A DNA stretch of 64,000 nucleotides from Pseudophaeomoniella oleicola (Eukaryota > Ascomycota > Eurotiomycetes > Phaeomoniellales > Phaeomoniellaceae), in assembly GCA_003868215.1 (NCBI GenBank), contig QWDQ01000027.1:266077-330076 (forward strand). Direction: 5' to 3'. Of the stretch, positions 54,796 through 64,000 are shown piece after piece (positions within the stretch are counted from its first letter, which is position 1; each line of letters begins with the position of its first letter). Position numbers and translations under genes: made by a program. The notes beneath the pieces were generated by a model. That model was not told the DNA's origin, did no database searches, and saw nothing but the letters and a program-made list of their open reading frames with translations.

Positions 54796-56340
54796 TTTAC
54801 GCAACATCGCTGTCACAGTAATGACGTCCACGAATTTTCTTTGGTGCAGGCGTTTTATGGGGGAAAAAAGAGGGATACGGCAAGCGGGCATCATTTTTGA
54901 CTCAATGAAGGAATACCTATTGAAGGGTTCAAGGCAACTGTCGGTGGTCTCATGATGCTGGCGTGGAGGAGGGTCTCGTGTACAACAAATCTTGGCTTCC
55001 GGAAAGCAGTGTACGTATTCATGTGGCGAAGTCGTGGGGAACTGCCTACAACGACAAGCCTGGTAGATTCCAGTTGATATGTGAACAAAAACCCTCAAAA
55101 GCTGCATCCTCCGTTTGAGTCTGTCCACCGCCAAGTCGGATGTAAGCAACGATCCGTTTGGGGGTTTCTACTGCGACAGGACGCCAATATACAAGAATGA
55201 GAACGGGGGCGGAGCAACTCAAGGGGTCCCCTAACGTAGTAAACGCTTGCATTGTAATCCCGTGAATCCTCAATTGGTTGTTGGTCGGGAAGCGGCACAT
55301 GCAGAATCCGAGACCCCTGACGAAAAGTTTAGTTAGCAGACTTCGACTTGGGCTGTATTGATCATTTAGCGGGGTTAGTTGCCTTTAGGCACGTCAGCCT
55401 TTACTAGAAACGATTTCGTGGACCCTCTATTTGGCCTTCCAGGCACGCACCGTCATTGTAGCGTAGTACTACGTAGTACTACGTAGTAATAACTTGAGGA
55501 GTAAGTAAGCGGAGGCTGCAGTATACAGTAGTAGAGTGCATGGGGTGGCGGGGGGTGGGAGGGGGGTTGTATTGCCATCAGGTTGACAAATTATCCATCA
55601 TATGAGAAGTGGTCCGAGATATCACGAGAGACTCTGACTTCGTAGTACATGATTTCATGGGGAGATGCAAACGGGGGGAAGTGGTTTCCTCTCAAGAAAT
55701 AGCTGGACACTTTTCAGTACTCGTCTTAAGGATAGGTACCTAGGTATGCTTGGTCCCCATAGCTTGCCACATGAAAAGTGCGGGGGTTTGCAACATCCAG
55801 TGTTCGAAAGATTGCCAGACGAGTTGCTGGAGATGTCAGATATATATTGCCTATATTGGTATGTGATGTGTTTCAAGTAGTTCTTGCGCGACCGAGAGTC
55901 ATCCACGGTGGTAAGGCTGCAACACCACAAGGATTACATGTGACGTGCTCTGATGGCAAATGTTCTAATACTCTTCAGTTAATACTCGTTCATCTTCAAA
56001 ATTGGCAAGACGCTGCTGCTCATCTCCCGAACCCTCTTTCTCCAAATCCACCTGAGTTATTACCTCACTAAGAGCACAATCAGCCTAAAGAGCAACGTCA
56101 ACGACGAACATATAATGATTGTGTGCGCAACAGGATCAGTCCAAGAGAATCCATCAAGAGAAAGCTTCTCTCATTGATTGATTATTATCTTCTTCTTGCA
56201 GGATCACAAAGTGGAGAGGGGTATCTGATTATACGCGCATTCTGTAGTCAGACCATCTTTTACTTTCGTCTTGAACCCCACTCGTGTGAAGCTCGTATTG
56301 ACGTGCCTTGATATCGCTCCCTGAGTGGCTACCAAAAGCA
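54796..56340. other. Intergenic spacer
   Basis: A 1.5-kb spacer with no supported gene. Two overlapping exact palindrome copies lie at 55467-55488, and a G-rich run lies near 55540-55567. Confidence 0.5.
55467..55488. repeat. Two overlapping copies of TACTACGTAGTA
   Basis: Exact copies at 55467-55478 and 55477-55488 share two bases, making a 22-bp palindromic tract preceded by a further GTAG half site. Confidence 0.85.
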
Positions 56341-57417
56341 ATGGCTTCGACAGCACTACCGTCTGCATTTACCTTTCTGCCACAAGGCGCTATCATCCAG
56401 GAGTTCTCTGTTGATGGTCACAACATTGTCCAGGGATTCTCTGACCCGAAATCTTACCTCACACACAATTCTCCTTTCTTTGGAGCTACGATCGGTCGCA
56501 CTACTAACCGTGTCAAATATGGAAAGCTTGAGAACCTGAATGGCAAAACGTATAATCTTGCCATCAACAATGGAGAACATTCGCTGCATGGTGGAGCGGA
56601 AGGTTGGGACAAGAAGACATTTCAAGGCCCGAAACCGATCAACCGAAATGGCAAGGAAGGAGTACTCTTCACCTATCGCAGTAAGGATGGGGAGGAGGGA
56701 TATCCTGGAACGGTGGAACTCCGCGTCTGGTATACTGCCTGGAACGAGAATGAGGCAGACGTGAAGAAAACTGTCCTTGAAGCAGAGTATGAAATTGAAT
56801 TTGTCGGCAACGAGTGTGAAGAGACTGTCGTCGGGGTCACCAATCATGGGTAGGTCTGCATAGCACCATAGAGCTATCTCCAATCTGGGGATCGCCTGCT
56901 AACACAAATGGGCAGCTATTTCAACCTGAGTGGTTCCCCGACGATCGAGGGTACAAAAGCGCAGCTTAGCACCTCTCACTATCTGCCCATCGATGCAGCC
57001 GGCATTCCACAGGGCAATATCGGGAAGTATACTTCGGCCGATTTTGAGAACGAGTTTGTCCTTGGTCCTGAGGAGCCCGATGTCGACGACTGTTTCATCC
57101 TAGATACGGATCCGGCCTCGATCCCTCTGGACACCAGGTCCCGTCCGTTGAGGAAGCTTGCAACTTTCTCTCACCCCACAACATGTTTGCATTTGGAGGT
57201 TTACAGCACAGAACCTGCCTTCCAATTCTACACGGGAAAATTCATTGATGTGCCCGCGGTGGGTAAAGATCCAGCACGAGGCCCTCGAAGCGGCTTTTGC
57301 GTCGAACCTAGTCGCTATGTCAATGCGGCCGGTGTGCCTGAATGGCGCGGAATGTGTTTACTGAAACCAGGACAGAAGTTTGGGCAGAAGACTGTTTACA
57401 AGGCCTGGAAGGCTTAG
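56341..57417 (+). CDS. Aldose 1-epimerase (galactose mutarotase family)
   Basis: Exons 56341-56849 and 56916-57417 give 336 residues. The enzyme interconverts alpha and beta anomers of hexoses such as glucose and galactose in the cytosol. Substrate and catalytic residues are in place: H80 and H83 in NNGEHSLHGG, H169 in VTNHGYFNLSG (catalytic acid) and E300 in GFCVEPSRYVNA (catalytic base). The length fits the family, and there is no signal peptide. The frame is open a little upstream without an ATG, so 56341 is the start. The 66-nt intron falls inside the NHGYFN motif and is supported by GTAGGT, GCTAAC and GGCAG. Confidence 0.94.
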
Positions 57418-58720
57418 GCGGTAGTGCTTCACCCTTTCTCCACTCCAAAGTCTCGATCTTGCTCTACTCTACAAGATGTTAGCACTGTCAATGGAAGAAT
57501 TGCGCTCACAATTTCAGAGCAGCCCTCGAACTTTATCCATTGACCTTGACACGTTTCTAAGTGGTTGTCATGATGGAAGACTATGGCTTCGAACATTCCA
57601 AGTAGGACCGTAAGTGTACTAAGTCCAGATCTTCACGCAAGATTTTACCTCGCATAGAAACGTTCGAGATAGACTCAAGGAAAAATATCGGCCGAAAGGT
57701 CGATAAAAGGGGCAGAAACTCTTTTGCTTCGTACGAGAAAACCTTGAGAAATGAAGCCCACAGCTGTCGATTCTAGCAACAACTGTAAGTTATAGAGTAT
57801 AGTATTTAGTATTGTCATACAACAAAAGGGAACGACTGATACCTGGGTAACTCAGGTGAGGTATCTACCGCGTAGGTACTCTGGGTAAATGTTGTGTTAC
57901 TGTATCCAGATCTCTGCGATGACAACGGTCAGAAGGCCGATCTGGATGGTGGCTTTCGCAGATCAGATCAAGACAGGCAAATGGCAATAAGCAGACGAAC
58001 GGTCGTTGCCACCTCCTTCCAGCCTTACCGCCAGAAATGCCTCGTTTCTCGGCGATAAGCAATCGAGGGAGGAAGTAACCCCCTTGTGCATAATTCCCGA
58101 GGCCTTTTTTTTTTTCTATTATTTTTTAAATTGCATATCTCTCTACTAGTCTGTTCAGCTCGCCGCTTCTTCATGTTAGTCGCTGCCTGAGTCATCGAGA
58201 ACCCCCTGCTGACTGGAGGCGCCGCATAGCCGCAAAACGGCCGCATCGAATTCATTACCGACCTCGCCGATATGGAAAGTCCAGTGGCCTGCGATAGAAT
58301 GCAGAGAGACCGAATGCCGAAGACTATCTCGGAAGGTCGGAGACATCTTACCTCCGTCCGTCTCTCCTCCGTATCCGCGGCCGCAGCGCAGTCACTCGTA
58401 GTCTCTCATTTACTGCCCTAGCAACTAATCGCTGATTTACTACGTACAACGACAATAACAATGACAACAGTAGTATGCTACGATCGGTCCTCGTTCCTGG
58501 GGGAGATGACTGTATGCGACTTCCTTTTCCTGACAGTTTGACAAGGAGATCTACTTGATTTTCAAAAGGATCGACACTGCTGTGATGTGGTGTGATCTCG
58601 CTTGTTCAACCTACTGATTATACGTAGTACGTAGACTACATAGTACATAGCACACCGAATTACTTGTAGCTACATATCTACCATTTGAATATTTCTTTTT
58701 TTTTCCTGCTTGTGCTCTAC

Positions 58721-58736
58721 TACTACGTACGTAGTA
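58721..58736. repeat. 16-bp palindrome TACTACGTACGTAGTA
   Basis: A perfect self-complementary variant of the dispersed 12-mer with a doubled ACGT centre. Confidence 0.75.
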
Positions 58737-59076
58737 GATAATCTTGTCCCCAGTTTGCGATTTGGACCGCACAGCCGATTGACCCACATGCCGACATAAC
58801 CAAAAGTGGTGACTACTGCGAACTTGGACCTTAAAGTCATGGCTCATCGTGAGGATCTTCCAAAAGCACCCCCGAGTTGCCGATACCCCCCGAGCCCCAT
58901 ACAAGGAGCCAAGTCGCAAGATTCACACGGGGCTGTGATGACATGTTGGGATCCCGTCTCCAATCAAGCTCACCGAGTCGTCTTCGTCATCAAACTCCAT
59001 GCCGAGATCGAACATTGGACAATCACCTAATTACCTTCACGGCACGGACGCATTGTAAAGCTCCTCCGAAATGAAC

Positions 59077-59088
59077 TACTACGTAGTA
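59077..59088. repeat. Dispersed palindrome TACTACGTAGTA
   Basis: Exact copy in the gene-poor stretch, followed directly by CGTAGTG, a partial second unit. Confidence 0.8.
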
Positions 59089-60402
59089 CGTAGTGATGTG
59101 TTTACATACCGACCTTTGATTGGAGGCCTGAAGAATTATCCCTGCTGCTGCCAAGTCAGCCGTTCCGGTACCAAGAGATACCAATCAACTGGTAACAGCT
59201 TATCTAAGCTGACAAAGATGAACGCCGTTCACGCCTCGCGTCCAACTTCCTCCTAGCGAATACGACGAATGCGCTTGCACTCCTGGCAAGGACGACACCC
59301 TCCTGTAAGAGTTACGGTCTAGACGCAACTCATACCAGATGCGGCTTTTTTGCTGCAGCAACCTCGGCCGGGTGCTTATCGCCTGCATGCCTTCATCTAC
59401 AGACAGCGCAGTAAACTAGCGTGCAAAGTCATGCTCCAGAATCCACGCATGCAACAGCAAGGCAAGAGCAGCAGCCTAGGTGGACGTTATACGCTCTAGT
59501 GCTGAGCCTCTAGACTTCAGGATGCGGGTGTGATTGCCTTTCTACGGTTTCTGCTGCCATGCACAGTATCATCGCCAATGATCAACCAACCGAAAATGAC
59601 CTTAATCACGACTAAGTATGGGTTTCCTCATGCAGTCGCTTGGCAAAACGATGCGCCGGATCGAAATCGCTATAATATAGGACTTCTTTCGGCCTTTCTG
59701 GGGCATCAACACAACGGCGATTTCATGGAAATTGTTCCCCCTGTGTATTCTGTGTCTAACATTCCACATCTCAGCTGATAGCAAAGAACACCAATTCTCA
59801 TGGCCTGATAGTGTCTCTATCGAGGTCCTCATATCTCTTATAGCGATGTATACCAACTCGCCGAACTGTTACCGAGGCAATTCCCTCATGTTACAGTATA
59901 CATATTGTATTGCGGAGTACCAGAGCCGTCCGTTTCAGATACGTGACAAGACCTTACAAAAAGATACGTGTAATGGAAATACGCTCGTTTGTAACAGAAT
60001 TAGAAACCTTTCGATAATCTTCGCCACTTTGTCAACAAACACAGACATTCGTAGAGGTGGCCACGACACATTTCCATCGAAATCTTTGAAGTACCATGGT
60101 ACTTTTTGTTCTCAATTTCTCTGCATTTTCGAGAATGGGTACTTTGACGGAAAACTTTTGCTCGATCCATGCAGTAATTGAATCCTTGTCACAGATCCAC
60201 TGGTGAGTTTGCCCGTTGTTTTGGTTTGTATTTCCGTAACTTAGATAGTTCCGTTATATCCGTCACGGAACCCTCCGCATTGAAGAGTCAGCCAAAGTTG
60301 CCTGAATGACTAATCATATTTCACCAATCAAAGCGATGTTTGCTGTTATGTCCGTTGCGGCGGAGATTTCTGCCAGCTATACCACGTTGTACTGCATGGT
60401 AT

Positions 60403-60414
60403 TACTACGTAGTA
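60403..60414. repeat. Dispersed palindrome TACTACGTAGTA
   Basis: Exact copy about 700 bp upstream of the Rrp6 start codon. Confidence 0.8.
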
Positions 60415-61115
60415 ACGTCAAGGGTCATTTTGCCTCTTCAACGTATTGGTCGGAATCTGGTCAGTTCTTGCTACTTGGCATTATCTCGGACCAGTCATCC
60501 CCAGTCACCCCCGCATATGCTGTCTCGCGTAGTACACAGTGTGTACAGACAACTGCCGGCATATCACGAGCCTTTCGACTTCGGTGGTGGCCATGGACGG
60601 ACCGCGGGGGATCCGTCTCAGGCCATGCTTCACATAATGTATGGGAAAGCCTGGTCACCCTCAAAGTTCATCACGATCAACGACATGGAAGTTTTGAGAA
60701 TATAGTCCTGGAAGCTATGTCTGACCTCATGGTTGTGTTGACGTACATAGTGAAAAGGTGGTCCTTGCTGCCTTGTTTTCAGATTTCCAGTGTGACTTGG
60801 CCTTGAGACCCTCAAAGCTGCCTACAGGAGAGCACGTCACCGCTATGTTGAGATCTAGGCCTCCCTCAACCCAGCCTGCCAACCTCTAACCTCCATGGCG
60901 ATCCTCATATATGAGCAGTTGCAGCAATCACGTGATCCTTCTTCAAGATTATGTCAGCCACAATCGGCGTTAACGCTAGTCTCCGCATTGTACCTCTCTG
61001 CTCTGTAAAATATGAAGTTTCAGTGTAGGCCTGCTCAACGATGCTAAGGTAAGGTGCCACGCTCGTAGTGACGAAGAAGTGACCGTTGGAATTGTTTAGC
61101 AATCCCAACGTCAAG

Positions 61116-63540
61116 ATGGACCTTTCAACCGATTTTGCAGCGTTCCAGAGGGCCGTCACAGACGCGCTGATCGTCTCAACTCGGACCGCAGGCCAAATCG
61201 CTTCCGAAGATCTTTCCTTCCATCGCTCCTCGTCCAGCACCTTTTCTTCCGCCCTCGATGCTCAAAATGTCCGACTGCTTCAACTTACCAATAGGTTACT
61301 CAAAGCTGCAGCTTCAAACTCGACCTCGGACGTTATTGCGCCTCAGTTGGAAGATGCAGACTCAGTCGAAGATAACTGGCGCGGTGTCATTGACGTTGTT
61401 GACGACCTGCTGGAAAAGGCCGACAGGAGTTTGGATGAGTTCACCGGTGTCATCAAGCGGCACAGCCCCCGGCGAGACCTCGGAGAAGGCGCTCAGCATG
61501 AAAAGCACACATCAGCTGCCGGGAAGCCAAATAGATACCTCGCGAAGATCATGAAGAAACCTCAAGAAGAATTTGAGCACAGAGTCGACAACTTCGAGGC
61601 AGGACCTTGGAAGCCGCTACTGAACGGCAAACCCCATGCTAAAGTGCCGCTGGATACGTTCCCCGAAAGTGAAGAAGCTGGGTACGTTCTGCATGACCAT
61701 TGATTTGCTGCGCATCTAACATGATTTCAGGTGCAACCATCCTTACGCCGCAGAGATCGCAGACTATAGATACCCGGATGAGACATACAAAGTCGCATCA
61801 CCGATTGCTTTCACGCCGCCTCAAGATTCAGAGGCTGTCTTTGTGGATACAGAAGAAGCTGTGGCAGAAATGCTAGACGAACTTAAGAAGGCGGATGTGA
61901 TAGCAGTGGACCTGGAACACCATGACATGCATTCCTATATTGGTCTTGTTTCCCTCATGCAGATCAGCACGCGGCATAAGGACTGGATCGTTGACACATT
62001 GAAGCCGTGGAGAGAGAACCTTCAAGTTTTGAACGAGGTCTTTGCCGACCCAAAGATATTGAAGGTATTTCACGGGTCAACCATGGATATGATATGGTTG
62101 CAACGAGACCTCGGTTTATATGTCGTTGGGTTGTTCGATACCTATCATGCTGCATGTGCCTTGAATTTCCCAAAGAAGAGTCTAAAATATCTGCTTGAGC
62201 GCTTCGCCCAGTTCGATGCGCAGAAGATGTACCAAATGTCTGATTGGCGAATCAGACCTCTTCCCGCCGAACTCTTAGACTATGCACGTTCGGACACACA
62301 CTATCTCCTTAATGTCTTCGACCAGATTCGCAATCTACTCGTTGAGGCATCAGCGGATGATAACAACCTCATCGACTACGTCCTCGAGCAGTCCAAGAAG
62401 GAAGCCTTGCAGCGATATGAAAGACCGGTTTATGATCGGGAAAGTGGTCTAGGCCCTGTCGGTTGGTACGGTCCATTGGCTCGAAGAAGCGTCAAGTTCA
62501 CCAACGAACAATTCGCTGTGTACAAGGCTCTACATGAGTGGAGAGATAATGTTGCTAGGCGGGCTGATGAAGGTCCTGGAGCAGTGATGAGTATCAATTC
62601 TCTGTTTAATGTCGCCAACATGATGCCATCAACTATTCCTGCCCTCTTCACAGCAGCAAACCCAGTGTCAAAGGCGGTCAGAGACGCACAGAACGATCTG
62701 CTTGATCTCATCGCTAAGGCAAAGGATGACAGTAAAAACCAGCCATCGTTCTGGCAGGCTATGACGGATATTGATGCATTGGTCGCCCCGACAAGAAAGC
62801 ACAGAAAACCTTGGGAGAAAGAGAAACCAGACAGAAATGCTGTTCAACCTGTTGAGGTGTCCGATCCTACGGAAGCCGAGACTACGTTAGCTCTTCCCGC
62901 AGAGGAATCCAAACTCTGGGGATCAACAGTGTCGGCAGATGATCTACGCAAAAAGGACTGGCGATCATTAGTTCTTGAAGAAGCACTTTCTCGCATACTT
63001 CCCGTGCCAAACGCCGCTCAGCTGATTACAGAATCGTTCAAGGCTGCCAGCACTGTCGAACCACAACCGCTTACCACACCATCGCAACCTACACCCACCA
63101 CAGTCACTACTCCTACTCCTACTACCTCTTCACCTCAGATTTTCACCATTAAAGATTTGAAACGCGCCGAGAGATCCTCCAAACAGCTTCTCACCGAACA
63201 GGAACGCGCAGCCCGCAAAGAGGCAAAAAGAGCCGCCAAAGCCGCGAAGAAGTCCGCGAACAACGAGCAAGATATCACGACAATGACATCCACGCCAACA
63301 AACTCCGACGGACCGAACCAGACCATGAAACCGTTCGACTACGCCAACGCCCCCAGCGTCTTACACGCGAAACAAGATCCCGACCTCAACACCACCCCCG
63401 GCACGAAGCGGAAGAAACCGTCATCATCGTCGTCGACGAATGCGATCTTCGACCCATACAAGAAAGCAACGGACACGAAGAAAGGAGCGAAGAGACTCCG
63501 CGGTGAGACTGCGGGGAAAAGCCATACGTTTCGATCTTGA
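61116..63540 (+). CDS. RRP6: Exosome 3'-5' exoribonuclease Rrp6
   Basis: Exons 61116-61681 and 61731-63540 give 791 residues. Rrp6 is the nuclear exosome's distributive 3'-5' exonuclease, active on rRNA, snRNA, snoRNA and unstable transcripts. The N-terminal third (about 10-110) fits the PMC2NT domain that binds the Rrp47 cofactor. The DEDD-Y nuclease follows: VIAVDLEHHD (D, E), HGSTMDMIWLQRDL (D) and LLDYARSDTHYLL (Y, D). An HRDC domain is recognisable from about residue 435. The C terminus is Lys/Ala-rich, low in complexity and likely disordered, with basic clusters suited to nuclear import. I use the ATG at 61116; the frame is open slightly upstream without a better start. The 49-nt intron has GTACGT, TCTAAC and TTTCAG. 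Confidence 0.95.
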
Positions 63541-64000
63541 GTCTGGTTCCAATCCTGAAATGGCAAGAAATGATATCTCGTTGTTCATGATGGTCCGAAC
63601 AGCTGATTGATGGTGGCGGGACTTCGGGGGGGGGGGGGTTATGTAGATAGATAGATAGATAGGTCCGAGGGGGTTTTAGTGATTTACGAGCTTGGTGCAA
63701 ACGACACGGATCACAAACGGCCAATAAAACAAAAAATTGAAAATGAGATTCACATCATAATTAACGCTTTTTGAAAATCCTGGGTAATTAATTAATTTCT
63801 TTCTAGCCCTATCTAATATCCCTCCTCTCCTTATCAGGCATTTTTTTTTTTCTTTTCCCTTTTCTTTACTTCTTTTTTCCTCGTTACGACACTTTCGGTT
63901 CGGCGGGGGGGGGGGGGGGGGGGGGGGGAAAAAAAAAAAAAAAAAAAACAAAAAACCACACACCCAAAAAAATACCACTACCCAATCGGTGACAGATGCA
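63541..64000. other. 3' flank of Rrp6 with long homopolymer tracts
   Basis: Contains G13 (63626-63638), a GATA repeat (63645-63662), and G24 at 63905-63928 directly followed by A20 at 63929-63948. The frames here are products of these tracts, not genes. The G24-A20 junction is near the window edge and could mark sequencing or assembly error. Confidence 0.6.
63905..63948 (+). repeat. G24-A20 homopolymer junction
   Basis: Twenty-four G followed immediately by twenty A. Tracts of this length are prone to sequencing and assembly error. Confidence 0.85.

Larger units (their letters stand above)
57418..61115. other. Gene-poor stretch (3.7 kb)
   Basis: No family-like frame or credible exon chain is seen. 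Palindromic elements are dense: exact copies at 59077-59088 and 60403-60414, a 16-bp variant TACTACGTACGTAGTA at 58721-58736, and degenerate copies near 58620. No long terminal repeats, transposase-like frames or tRNA are visible. Confidence 0.5.

Noticed and set aside
63676-63978. Minus-strand frame rich in Phe and Pro
   Set aside because: It is the translation of the homopolymer tracts, not a gene.
1-64000. CRISPR array, insertion sequence or prophage
   Set aside because: No spaced direct repeats, transposase frames or phage genes are present; the DNA is clearly from a fungal nucleus.

Overview
The window is nuclear DNA of a filamentous ascomycete (Pezizomycotina). The grounds are short GT-AG introns of about 46-102 nt with CTAAC/CTGAC-type branch sites, Zn2Cys6 regulators, a Goodbye-NACHT STAND receptor, a neutral trehalase with a PKA site, a cellobiose dehydrogenase and alpha-aminoadipate-reductase-type chemistry. 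The class cannot be fixed from sequence alone; Eurotiomycetes is a guess. Gene models were built by reading splice signals and joining frames by hand.

Layout. 0.7-2.7 kb: PDAT acyltransferase (+). 3.4 kb: a 90-aa protein of Trp-Gln pentapeptide repeats (+). 4.3 and 5.9 kb: two tRNA-Asp(GUC) genes (+), each with the usual anticodon-loop intron and a second GT-AG insertion in the T arm. 6.9-9.5 kb: secreted cellobiose-dehydrogenase-like flavocytochrome (+). 10.3 kb: alpha/beta-hydrolase esterase (+). 11.5-13.9 kb: secreted S10 carboxypeptidase (-). 14.7-17.2 kb: Zn2Cys6 regulator (+). 17.4-18.9 kb: ATP-grasp ligase (-). 19.9-23.5 kb: N-terminally short Lys2-like adenylation-carrier-reductase (+). 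The last three genes sit together and look like a compact biosynthetic locus. 24.2-29.2 kb: 1,589-residue NLR-like STAND protein (-). 30.4 kb: 77-aa Cys-rich membrane protein in four exons (+). 31.6-34.2 kb: DNA ligase I (-). 34.5-37.2 kb: RINT-1/Tip20-type tether (+). 38.3-40.4 kb: gamma-glutamyltranspeptidase (+). 40.6-41.7 kb: OTU deubiquitinase (-). 42.5-45.0 kb: neutral trehalase (-). 46.8-47.2 kb: small membrane protein (-), divergent from an MFS transporter (47.8-49.6 kb, +). 53.8-54.8 kb: second Zn2Cys6 regulator (+). 56.3-57.4 kb: aldose 1-epimerase (+). 61.1-63.5 kb: exosome nuclease Rrp6 (+).

Housekeeping genes (PDAT, ligase I, RINT-1, trehalase, Rrp6, OTU) alternate with accessory ones (Lys2-like locus, STAND receptor, flavocytochrome, esterase, MFS). 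Two long gene-free stretches (49.6-53.8 and 57.4-61.1 kb) and most other spacers carry an exact 12-bp palindrome, TACTACGTAGTA, nine times in 64 kb and never inside a gene called here.

The most unusual observation is the pair of tRNA-Asp genes. Removing a 55-nt and a 52-nt GT-AG segment restores a perfect T stem and gives identical 72-nt mature tRNAs, although the introns themselves have diverged. This looks like spliceosome-style introns in functional tRNA genes.
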